Of a DNA stretch of 64,000 nucleotides, positions 21,787 through 32,039 are shown piece after piece. Position numbers and translations under genes: made by a program. Numbering within the stretch: position 1 is the first letter of the stretch; every line of letters starts with the position of its first letter. Under the pieces are notes generated by a model that searched no databases, was not told the DNA's origin, and worked only from the letters and a program-made list of their open reading frames with translations. Location of the stretch: positions 372,001-436,000 of the forward strand of contig JACGCK010000022.1 of NCBI GenBank assembly GCA_014925825.1, written 5' to 3'. Origin of the DNA: Pholiota molesta. Lineage: Eukaryota > Basidiomycota > Agaricomycetes > Agaricales > Strophariaceae.

Positions 21787-23739
21787 ATGACCAACAGAAA
21801 CGCCTCAGGTACTAGCAGAACGATGTCGAAACAAACAGCCGGACCCAACACCAGATCAAATAGCACACCGGAAACCAGCCTACCGGAGAAAATAACGGAC
21901 AAAGCCAAGCAGGACCTCGTATGAAACTCGCAGTCCAAAGTTAAATGCAGAGACTCAGCTAGACGATGGCTGGTAGACAACAGTCTTGCCATAGAAGGAG
22001 AGACGACGACGATCGCCACGCTCTCGATGGCGCTACTATGGATCGCCGATGGACGACTCAACGCTATAGTCGATTGGATCAACGGAATGCGGGCAGTAGC
22101 CCTATGCATGGATAGCATACATCTCACCGACAACATCAATGACATCACTACGGACGCCAAGAAGGCTATCGACAGAATCAGCGAACTCGCCGCGGAGCAG
22201 ATCAACAAAGCAGCAGAAACATCACGACTCAACATGGAGAAGGAAGAGACGGAAAGGAAGGCTAGGCGCGAGGAAGACGAAGAAAAGCAGAGAGCAGAGA
22301 GGAAAGCAGAGGACGAGTGCCTAACCAAGCAGGCAGCGGCGGCAGCAGCAACAGCAGCGTTTGCAGCACAACACAATCAGAAAGCCCACAGCGGAGCAGC
22401 AACGAGCTCGTACGCAGACGCGACACGGAACAGCAGACCCGCGACCACACCAAACCGAGACACGAAACTGCGAGAGGAAATCGCGGTACGCGAAAAGAAG
22501 AAAGCAAAACAGATCCTCATCGACGGATTACCAGGGATCAAGAAGGCTGAAGACGTCAAACCCGAAGAGATGGTCAAGAAAATGAACACGGCCTGGAACT
22601 CACTCGACACCGACTACACCGACCACATTGACGGCAGATCCATCCTCAAACCAACAGGCGCGAAGTTCGTAACGGCGAAAGGACTCAGCAACGGAGGCGT
22701 CTTGATGGAAATGAACACTGAGGAAGGCATCGACTACCTCAAAGTACCGGAAGCGAGACGAAACTTCGAGGAGAACTTGGGAGAGGAGGTATCGATTAAA
22801 GAACGAGCATACACGGTACTGACAGAATTTGTGCCTACAGGACTACGGCAATCTCTAGAGAAAATGGAGAGGAAAATCGAGGACGACAACGGACTCGAGC
22901 TAGGCGACCTTACGAGAATCAGGTGGATGCGCGATCCCGAAACCAACTGGAGACAAGGCCAAAAGTATGCACACGCGATACTAACAATTCGCAGACGAAG
23001 CCAGGCCAACAAAATACTACGAGATGGAGTCATCATCTCCGGGCAAAGACACAAAACACGCAAGCTAGAAGACGATCCGAGACGCTGCTACAAGTGTCAG
23101 CTCATCGAGCCTGGCCACAGAGCGGCAGAATGCAAAAACGCGGAAGTATGTGCAGATTGCTGCTCGAAAAACCATATCACTGCGAAATGCAACAGATCCC
23201 GACAACAACAAACGTGCGCGAGCTGCATGGAAGCCCGACTTCCACATCAACATGCGTCATGGAGCCGCGAATGTCCGATTTACATCAAGCACAGGAACAG
23301 ATTGCGAGACAGATTCCCGGAGAACCACCTCCGCTACTACCCGGACCCGATGGAAGACTGGACGTGGACGCGCAAAGAAAACAGCACCGACGACGACATG
23401 TATGCAGAACGATGGAATGGCGAGTACGACAGACGCAGAACCCAAGACATAGCACAGCGACAAGCCCCAGAGCGACACCACGACAACGGGTACACGTCAC
23501 GAGACGGACCTGGACGAGCCAGAGGAGGCCCATACAGGCAGATAGACACCTACATACCGCCACCCAGAGAACGAAGCCGAGACCCGCAAGCGCCACCCAG
23601 AGAACGAAGCCGAGATCCACGAGCACCACCCAGAGAACGAAGCCGAGACCCGAGAGCGCCCAACACATCGCAACCAGCGCCAACACAAACAAGTGCGAAG
23701 ACGACAGCGGCCCCACAGCCCACAGCGGAAAGACGATGA
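21787..23739 (+). pseudogene. LINE ORF1, Gag-like nucleic-acid-binding protein with one in-frame stop
   Basis: The frame can start at ATG 21787 (MTNRNASGTSRTMSKQTAG). It meets a single TGA at 21922-21924 and stays open to 23739. The middle holds a charged coiled-coil-like stretch (SRLNMEKEETERKARREEDE) and an Ala-rich run. The C-terminal half has three Cys/His knuckles: CYKCQLIEPGHRAAEC, CADCCSKNHITAKC and CASCMEARLPHQH...C. The tail has three copies of an 11-residue unit PPRERSRDPxA. Such proteins coat LINE RNA. The TGA may come from CGA by deamination; this is inference. The remaining frame from ATG 22027 still encodes 570 residues. Confidence 0.8.
23560..23658 (+). repeat. 33-bp repeat, three units, in ORF1
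   Basis: Three head-to-tail units start CCACCCAGAGAACGAAGCCG, encoding PPRERSRDPQA, PPRERSRDPRA and PPRERSRDPRA. The repeat keeps the reading frame. Confidence 0.9.
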
Positions 23740-23908
23740 TCGGCTTCAAGAGCACCTAGAGGAAGGAGCACCACTGTGCCACCACACGAGGAGGACGTAA
23801 CGACACACCTCAGCAACAATCGACAAGCCGGCAACGAACACTCAGGGAAACCTGGAGCGACCAAGTCGAAAACGAGACAGGTGGCGCATCCAACCACACG
23901 AATCGCCA

Positions 23909-26900
23909 ATGAATGACGCACGTACACAGCAACTGAAGATCTGGCAGCAAAACACACGAAAATCAAGCGAAGCACAATTCATGACTTTACACGCAGTACA
24001 ACCCGACACTGACTTTATATGCATACAGGAACCGTATATTGACTTCCAGGGACGAACGAGAGCCACACCGGGATGGTACACGATATACCCAACAAAACAC
24101 AAGTTTACGAATGACATCAAGACGCGATCGGTAATCCTAATCAACAAGAAGATATCAACCAACACCTGGACCCAGATCGACGTCGACTCGCTAGACATAA
24201 CAGCCATACAGATCCGAAGCGAACGTGGCACAATCAACCTCTACAACATATACAATGACGGAACACATGGAGACACCATCACCACCTTACAGACCCACAT
24301 TGAAGACTGCAAAAGCGGAGAGAGAACACCTCCGGGAAGCACAAATGCAGACATATGGCTAGGTGATTTCAATCGACACCATCCTCTATGGGAGGACGAA
24401 GCCAACGACAGGCTCTTCCAGCGCCGCGACCTCGAAAATGCCGAACCATTGATCCAACTACTAGGAGAACACGACATGGAGCAAGCCCTACCAAAAGGAA
24501 TCCCGACGATACGAAATTCAGCAGGCAACTACACCAGACCCGACAATGTCTTCGTCTCCAGTGACATCACCGAATGGATAATGGAGTGCCGCACACAGCA
24601 GAAGGACAAGCCCCCCACAGCTGATCATTTTCCAATTGTAACAAACCTCGAATTCCTGACCACAGACAGCCACAACGAACTCACACGAAACTGGCGTGCC
24701 ACAGACTGGGGCAAATTTCGAACGGAACTCACAGCACAACTACGAAACATACCAGCCCCTCGAGAGCTGCAGTCCCCAGCAGAACTCATCACCGCCCTCA
24801 ATGACGTTGAAGAAGCCATACAAAAAACCGCCGACAAATGCGTCCCAAGGAAGACACCCACCCCATATGCAAAGCGATGGTGGACGAAGGAACTTGACCA
24901 GGCGAGGAAGGCAGCAAGACGACTGGCGCGACAGGCCGAATGACACCGAGACTGGCCAGAGCACGCGATACACGAAGAAAGCCGCCAAGCCCGGAATGAC
25001 TACTCAAACCTCTCAAGACGACGAAGCGCGACCACTGGGAAGGATGGATCGAAAATCTAGGTAACACCACCATGTGGGATGCTCACAAGTTTACAACCGC
25101 GGAGCCAACAGATGGAGGACGCACAAGAATACCGGCGCTCCGCAAAACAACACCAGATGGAACCACAACAGAGATTCAAGACAACGAAGCAAAGAGCCGA
25201 CTTCTCCACCAAACATTCTTTTTCGAGCCACCCGAAGACGCAGGCATTGACCCAAGACATCGATACCCCAAACCGGCTTTCGAATTCGAACACGTCACAA
25301 ACGAACAGATCATCAGAGTAGCGAAGAAGCTGAGCCCATACAAAACCCCAGGCTTGAATGACATCTCCAACTCTGTACTGACGCACTGCATTGACCAGTT
25401 AGCACCACACCTTGGACACATATACCGAGCCACCTTCGACCTCAACCACTACCCTGAGAAATGGAAACGATACAAGACCGCAGTAATTCGAAAACATGGA
25501 AAATCAGATTACAAGAATGCCAATGCCTACCGACCCATTGCGCTCCTTGACACCATAGCTAAGCTCCTTTCTGCTTGCGTCAAAGAAACCCTTGAATATC
25601 ACACAGAAAAACTTCAACTACTACCGACCGACAATTCGGAGGATGCCCTGGATGCACCACAACCGACTCACTCCACATGCTGACGAAATTCACGAAAGAC
25701 ACATGGCGCAAAGGTGAAGAAGTAGCTGCAGTCTTCATGGATGTCAAGAGTGCCTTCCCCACTACAGTAATACCCTGCCTGGTGCACGACATGCGACAGC
25801 ATGGAATACCAAAGAAATACACCAGATGGATGGAAAACAAAACGACAGGCAGAGAAACCGTCATCGCCTTCGACGACTTCACCTCCCAGCCCATACCAGT
25901 AAAATGCGGAATCGACCAAGGCTGCAACCTATCCACCTTCTCGTACAGATTCTACAATTCAGGACAAATCAAAACCTCCATCAACAAAAAACGGGAACTC
26001 GCAACCAACTATGCCGACGACGCCTACATCGCAGCTGCAGGAAAGAACATACCAGATGCAAAACTCTGACTTTCACAAATGTTCCACAGACCCGACGGAC
26101 CGCGAGATTGGGCAGCCACACACTTTTCCACATACGAGTATGACAAGTTCGTATTCATGATACTAACGAGGAAAACAGTACCAGATCCCAACCCAGACCA
26201 TCCTCGAAAACGAAAGAAACAGGAGCCGGGCACATCACATTCGACGGAAAACAGATCACCGCAGCCAACTTCCACAAATTCCTAGGAGTACTGATCGACA
26301 CTGAACTACGATTCCAGAAACATGCCGCATACGCCCTAGCCAAAGGAACAAAGCGCGTCAATCAAATCCGTCGACTATCGAAGAACGCCAAAGGAATGCA
26401 AGGAGAATTCGCACGTCGAATGTACCACACAAGTGTCATCACAAGCATGCTATACGCAGCCGACATATGGTGCCCACCACCACTCAAACGAGATGGAAAA
26501 CGACCCAGAGGCATGAACGGAGCCATCGCGAAGATGACCTCAGTCCAGCGACAAGCAGCACTACAAACCACGGGAGCGCTGAGAACCACTCCCACCGATC
26601 TTCTCTTTGCGCATGCTGACATGATTCCGATTCAACTGCAGATACAACGTATATGCAATGCCGCAGCTCTGCGAATGTCCACACTACCCAAAACCCATCC
26701 CTTACACCATGATATCAACGCAGCACGACGACACTACCCCAAGAAACATCCAGCTCCACTACACGCAGTCATGCACATCAGCAAACTCTTCAAGAGGAAA
26801 ACCGAAACCATCGACACTATAAAGAAAGCACCAAGATGGAAACCACCTATGACCCCGCGAATTGCTGACAGCAGAGAAAAAGCCATCCAAGAGCATAATG

Positions 26901-27477
26901 ACGATGACAGCGACATCAAAATCTACACAGACGGCTCCGGCCAGAACAATCGAGTTGGAGGAGCAGCAATCCTATGGGAAGGAATCCGACCTCAAATGAC
27001 AGCGCGATACCACCTCGGAAAAATCACAGAACACACCGTCTTTGAAGGGGAATGCATCGGCCAACTCCTTGGCCTTCAACTGCTGAAAGAACGAGCTAAA
27101 GCCCTACGTGGGGCGGAAAGAACGGTCAGCATATCAGTTGACAATCAGGCATCACTAACCGCACTCTCCAGACGTGAACCCCAACCAGGCTCTTACATCC
27201 TGAGCGAAATACATAAGCTGATCAACGAGATAACAATGAAGCACACCAACATTCAACTTCGATTCAAATGGATCCCAGGACACGAAGATATTCCAGGCAG
27301 CGAGGAGGTAGACAAAGAGGCCAAGAAAGCCGCAGAAGGAACAGACGCCAACACACGCCGCAATACCGGAGTGCTCAAAAAGCCACTACCAGCCAGCAAA
27401 GCAGCAACGAGGCAGGAACTTCGACAGCGACTAAAGACGAAGCACCAGAAAGAATTCCAAACATTACCCAGGTTCGA
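23909..27477 (+). pseudogene. LINE ORF2: APE endonuclease, reverse transcriptase, RNase H; multiply broken
   Basis: The endonuclease frame (ATG 23909 to TGA 24943) has IWQQNTRKS, FICIQEPYID, IWLGDFNRHHPLWED and ADHFPI, the expected catalytic set of the exonuclease-endonuclease-phosphatase fold. After the TGA the coding continues, then shifts frame near 25015. RT coding (25072-26069) shifts once near 25640 (before FGGCPGCTTTDS) and has VFMDVKSAF, GIDQGCNLS and NYADDAYI. Further shifts occur around 26050-26080 and 26220. The final frame (from 26396) includes RNase H motifs IYTDGSG, FEGE, SVDNQASL and WIPGHEDIPGSEEVDKEAK. It is cut after RHLPRFE-type sequence (LPRFE) and reads 22 residues into gag. 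At least one stop and four shifts make it inactive. Confidence 0.85.
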
Positions 27478-28613
27478 AGTGTATTCGTCAACTTCCCTAC
27501 CAAGAAACAGCTGCAAACTCACGACCTGCAAATTATGTAGTTACTAGGGAGAATAATAATCCAAGACTGACTACAACTTTCCCAAATAACTTACCTCTAG
27601 GAAAGACAATTGCAGCTCCTAACACATATCCAAATAGATTCACTACATCTAATGATTATAGGCCTCCTGAATATAAGTGTTTTGGATGCTTCAATCCAGA
27701 TCATATGCTAGGAGAATGTCCAAAAATTTTGGAACTAGTACAGCAAGGAATCATCCAATACGATCCAAATGGCCGGAAATATTGCATGAAGAATGGACAA
27801 CCTATATATCGAAGAAGGACTGAAAGTCTGGTTGACACAATTCAATGTTTACAACGGCCAATTCCGCAAATGAACTTTATAACAGTACGCAATGACTCAG
27901 AAGCTGTTTCAAATTTTTATGAAGATGTTTCCTCTATGGATGAATCAGAATCTGACTCAGAACATGACAGATATATTAGACCTATTTATTCTGCCATAGA
28001 CATGGAGCCTGAGCAATATGAACTTCCCAATGTCTACCCAGCTGAAAGAACTAACAAGCGTACTACACAAGCACGGAAAGAGGTCACTAAAGTACCCACA
28101 AAGAGCCGAATGGACGGAGTATGGATGCCTTCAATCCGCAGAACTCGATCAGGAGATAAAGTTAATCCGGAACCTGTTACTAAGCCCATAGAGAGGACAC
28201 CACTACAACCAATTTCATTACCAAATTTACCTCGCGAAATATCCATTCCTGAACCAATTCCTATTGATGTGCGAAAAGTACGTTTCCAAAATGACTCAAC
28301 CAAGAATGATTCAACTACTAGACTTGACAAAACATCACCTACTTTGAAGGACATAGAATCAATTGCAAGGAGAAATCAGGATGTTATCATGGCAGACAAA
28401 GAAAATTCGGAAAGACCGAAAGGAGGACCACGAAAATCAGAATTATCCGCACAAATAGATGTAAAAGCTATGGTGCAAGATATTCTTGATACAGAAGTCT
28501 CTTTTCCTATACGAAATTTACTTGGAGCTTCACGTGAATTATCATCCACATTTCAAGACATTATAAAACCAAAGAATACGCCAAAGCTATTAGTCAACGA
28601 AATTCATTCAGAT
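27478..28613 (+). repeat. 1,136-bp direct repeat flanking the LINE, right copy
   Basis: It is the right partner of 20478-21613. It keeps the gag frame and leads without a break into the protease, so this copy rather than the left one is continuous with the rest of the element. Confidence 0.93.
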
Positions 28614-29816
28614 TCCAGCAATTACATTCCCAATGGATTAAGGTCAATGAAGAATGATGAAGTCTTAATCAGACTTAATATTCAACACAATGGACAGAAT
28701 ATATCTGCAATTATTGACACAGGGTCCCAACTTAATGTGGCCAGCAAAGAAATAGCCGAGAAGTGTTTTCCCTATATGCCTGTGAATTTATTAAAGACCA
28801 CTCGGATGTTGGACGCTAATGGAGGAGAAGGATATCTCTCAGGTCTAATCGAAAATGTACCCCTGACCTGTGGAACTGCAGTGACACATGCAAACATTTA
28901 TGTCGGTGAAAACCTTCCCTTCCAATTATTATTAGGACGACCCTGGCAACGAGGTAATTATATTTCAATTGACGAGCGGAAACAAGGAACATATTTAGTC
29001 TTTAAAAATCCCAAAACGCTACAACCACACTTCAAAGTCTTAGTCACTCCCGATGCAATTACTCCAAGGACATTTGCGCCAATCTATCAAGTTTCTTCAA
29101 TTACAATAGCTTCTAATCCCAATAAATCGGAATTTGATTCAGACGATTTATTAGAATTTGAGGAATTCCTAAAAGAAGAATCACAAAGTGGACCTACAAT
29201 GCCGTCATCACTTAACATCCAAAATTATGACATCAGAGAATTTTTACAGCATATTAATCCACTTTCCAAATTATTAAGCAAACAAGATGAACTAGAATTT
29301 ATATCCTTCTATAAAGATCTACATTCTTCCAAGAAACCCACTACAGAAGAACACTTACAACTCACTAATAAAGCCGCCGAAATTTTAATTGAACAGGACA
29401 TAGAAACGCTTATGTCTATTCCAGAGCATTATGACTATTTAGAAATAAATATGTCCCATACAGATGCCCAAAGACCTATAAATAAATCTGACATCAAGAT
29501 TAAATTCCGTTCCAAAAATACCGCTGAATCTGCTGATATGCCAGATATGGAATATGGACCTCGCGCTTCTCTTTCAATGGATACAAACAACCTTGAAGAG
29601 ATTCATGAACAATTCAATTACATTGAAATTGAAAACTGCAATTTGTCCTTAAAAGAAATACAGGATAAGGAAGGTCCACATACTGAAAAACTTACTACAA
29701 ACAATGTACCTAAGGCTGCTGAAACATATAAAAGGGACCTTGATAACATAGAAGAACCCCTGGAATTTTCTACCCAAAGTTCCAACCCACAGAATCAATC
29801 CATCACAGAATTTACT
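27478..29816 (+). pseudogene. gypsy gag C-terminus and aspartic protease
   Basis: The frame runs from the duplicated Gag zinc knuckle (CFGCFNPDHMLGEC) to a retropepsin domain starting around 28613. There SAIIDTGSQLNVAS carries the catalytic Asp and FQLLLGRPWQRGNYISID is the flap-distal motif typical of this clade. After KVLVTPDAITPRTFAPIYQV the sequence becomes acidic and low in recognisable motifs. It is in frame with the next segment at 29817, giving a single open frame to 31484. The start of the physical frame is lost because the LINE separates it from gag's 5' half. Confidence 0.85.
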
Positions 29817-31484
29817 ATGTCTTACCAACCTACTCACCCGTTGTACAGCGAGTCTGTTGTCGCTATTCAACGCGCCGAGCGTGCTCTTAGGGCCGGAACC
29901 AACCGAGGCCTCGATCAGATCACTCTCACGGCTTCCCGCGGTATCATGCTTGGCATCGGGAGAGCCAGCCCCGCAACCAGAATTTGGCCGCCTTTCGCGG
30001 AATTCGCCCTGCACGACATTCAGCTCAGCACCGAGCGTGGTGACATGCCCCTCTCTATAAGCGGTGATGCTTTCCTTCACCTCAGGCTCAACCAGGGCAA
30101 CACTCGCATCTGGAGTTTCTTCCCCCAGGCCAATAGTATCACCGACTCCAAGAGTGACGAAGAACACGTGACCTCGGACGGGAGCTACTCCGAAGAGATC
30201 ATCTCCGACGATGGCTCGGTCTCCGAGTCTCAGTCCCTTATCTCCTACCGCGCGCGCTTGCGCGCGGACGACGCCAACCTCACTGCCTATATCAACAATG
30301 CACTCAATCACCACGAAGTTCCGACCTTCGAGCACGACGGCCACGATGTAGTCGAAGGGGAGGATTCATATGACAAAGGACGCATTGGGGATTGGGTTAA
30401 CCAGGTCAAGGTGAGTCGAGCATCCATTGCCAGCCTGACACATCTCACTGACGATCGAGGACAGCCAGGAGCACCTGCTCCCCCGTCGTCTTGCCCAGCA
30501 GAGACGACCCTCGCACTCACCGACACCCACTCGCCTTCGCCGTCTCCATCCTCACTTCTTGACCAGTCTGAATCCAACACTCCCCACTTCTATCGCAATG
30601 CACACTCAGATGATCCACCTCTCTCTTCCTCAGTCTTCGACTCTCTCAAACCTGACGACATTTCAGCCCTCAACTATGACAACCAATATGCAGTTCACGG
30701 ATACGATAATGAAGAAAGAGCCGACAACTGGGTAAACGACGTTGAACCAGGGATATTCCCTGCTCCTCCATCGTCTCGCCCAGCCAATACACCAGCCATC
30801 GACTCTGATATTTATTCCCCATTTCTGCCTTCGCCTTCTCTCGGCCATCTTGAAGACGAAACGAATTCACTTCGCGCACAATCAACTCAAGGAGACTGGT
30901 ACCCCTTCTTACACAAAGACGAATGGGATGCCGCGGAACATGCTAAGAATCAAGGGGAACTCCTAGAGCATGCACATTCACTCCTCCTGCTCTCACATGC
31001 GACCGACAATGAAACCTCTTCAGTCGAAAACTCCAACTCAAACGAACATTTGTTCTTCAATACTACAGGACGAAACACTATGAATGACCACGGAGAATCA
31101 TGCCAGGAGCTCGAAGACGATGAGATGATGCCCATCTTACGAAACGCGCAATCTCTTCCTTTGATACACCGGTTCGATCTTCACGCCCTCTTCACGAGTA
31201 TGGCCTTGACGGCTCTCTCTTCCTCTTCACACCATCATCTCGACCCATTTCACGCGCTCTTAAACCTTACCGCCTCTCAACGACAACAACGATTCTCAAT
31301 CCCAGACCACCGATATCTACTCAGCTCACATTCCGCCCACATCCTTCATTATTCACCCATCTCAAGACATCAAGCGTTCTGCCTTGGGTCGCCCAGGGCA
31401 AACCTCTTTCGTCAATGGCAGCGGACCACAACAGACATACAAAAATGCGGTCCATATGGACGATGCGAGCATTGCCTTGGGTAA
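29817..31484 (+). CDS. Accessory ORF A, Ser/acidic-rich protein, in frame after protease
   Basis: Here the codon composition shifts sharply to GC-richer third positions, exactly at ATG 29817. The product starts MSYQPTHPLYSESVVAIQRA followed by ERALRAGTNRGLDQIT, then has GIGRASPATRIWPPFAEFAL and a long acidic, Ser/Pro-rich region with two diverged repeats of an NWVNxVExGxxPAPPSSxPA type (around residues 190-230 and 300-330). No enzymatic motif was recognised. It can be made as a C-terminal extension of Gag-Pro or from its own ATG. Related AIQRAxRALRxGT proteins seem, from memory, to be common in agaricomycete genomes as uncharacterised retroelement-linked proteins. Confidence 0.6.
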   Translation: MSYQPTHPLYSESVVAIQRAERALRAGTNRGLDQITLTASRGIMLGIGRASPATRIWPPFAEFALHDIQLSTERGDMPLSISGDAFLHLRLNQGNTRIWSFFPQANSITDSKSDEEHVTSDGSYSEEIISDDGSVSESQSLISYRARLRADDANLTAYINNALNHHEVPTFEHDGHDVVEGEDSYDKGRIGDWVNQVKVSRASIASLTHLTDDRGQPGAPAPPSSCPAETTLALTDTHSPSPSPSSLLDQSESNTPHFYRNAHSDDPPLSSSVFDSLKPDDISALNYDNQYAVHGYDNEERADNWVNDVEPGIFPAPPSSRPANTPAIDSDIYSPFLPSPSLGHLEDETNSLRAQSTQGDWYPFLHKDEWDAAEHAKNQGELLEHAHSLLLLSHATDNETSSVENSNSNEHLFFNTTGRNTMNDHGESCQELEDDEMMPILRNAQSLPLIHRFDLHALFTSMALTALSSSSHHHLDPFHALLNLTASQRQQRFSIPDHRYLLSSHSAHILHYSPISRHQAFCLGSPRANLFRQWQRTTTDIQKCGPYGRCEHCLG

Positions 31485-31839
31485 TCCAGGACAAGGCTCT
31501 TTCGTCGATACTACTCCCTCTACACCACCCGACGCCTTGATCGACACCTTCGATACCCTTCGCAAGACCCAGCACATGCTGAATATAGCCCTAAACAAGG
31601 ACAACGACGCTCGACAGCCTGCTGACCATCCAATGGAGGACTTAATGCCTCTCAAGAACTCGTTTGAACCTATGGTATGCACTCACATAAATACGAAACC
31701 ATCACGCATTTACCAGAGTCTTGGCAGCCAATTTCTTCCAACACTTACAAATCTACTAGCGAATCAATTCGCGAACCAATGCCACAACGAACCACATCCC
31801 TCGCAGCATGTCTCCTCGCAGCGGAGGAAGGTGCCATAG
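31384..31839 (+). CDS. Accessory ORF B, overlapping frame bridging A and C
   Basis: This frame overlaps the end of A by 101 nt and lacks an early ATG; the first methionine is at about 31453. It has a tandem 93-bp duplication: LGRPGQTSFV and, 31 codons later, LGNPGQGSFV. A and C lie in the same frame and B in another, so A-B-C could be one protein split by two compensating indels, or the overlap may be real. Confidence 0.4.
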   Translation: MGRPGQTSFVNGSGPQQTYKNAVHMDDASIALGNPGQGSFVDTTPSTPPDALIDTFDTLRKTQHMLNIALNKDNDARQPADHPMEDLMPLKNSFEPMVCTHINTKPSRIYQSLGSQFLPTLTNLLANQFANQCHNEPHPSQHVSSQRRKVP

Positions 31840-32039
31840 CAGACTACTTACTTGATGACGACGAAATGGACTCCGACGAACCCATTAACCCTCTTACCAA
31901 CGACCTCGACCTTGCCGCTCCTGTCTCAACAAACCAACACTCAACATTCCACATCCATGGCTTGAACCCCGCCATTTTCTCATATCCTGTCAACGCTCCG
32001 GCTATCGCGCACTCGCTGAACGACTCGGGGTCGAAATGA
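31677..32039 (+). CDS. Accessory ORF C
   Basis: A 120-residue frame from ATG 31677 with TTSLAACLLAAEEGAIADYL and an acidic DDDEMDSDEP stretch. Its TGA overlaps the ATG of D in the sequence ATGA at 32036-32039. No family recognised. Confidence 0.45.
   Translation: MHSHKYETITHLPESWQPISSNTYKSTSESIREPMPQRTTSLAACLLAAEEGAIADYLLDDDEMDSDEPINPLTNDLDLAAPVSTNQHSTFHIHGLNPAIFSYPVNAPAIAHSLNDSGSK

Larger units (their letters stand above)
21614..27477 (+). mobile_element. Tad-like non-LTR retrotransposon (LINE), 3' truncated
   Basis: A two-ORF LINE of 5,864 bp: a Gag-like ORF1 with zinc knuckles, and ORF2 with APE endonuclease, reverse transcriptase and RNase H. It lies between two 1,136-bp copies of gag sequence. 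The 3' end stops inside ORF2 coding, after FQTLPRFE, with no 3' UTR and no poly(A). The 5' end (ATGAGCTCTCTTGATCCGC) looks complete with about 170 bp of leader. Clade assignment (Tad1/I group) rests on domain order. Confidence 0.85.

Noticed and set aside
22262..23975. Several minus-strand frames of 80-156 codons over LINE ORF1
   Set aside because: Shadows of the highly charged ORF1; Ser/Leu/Cys-rich with no motifs.
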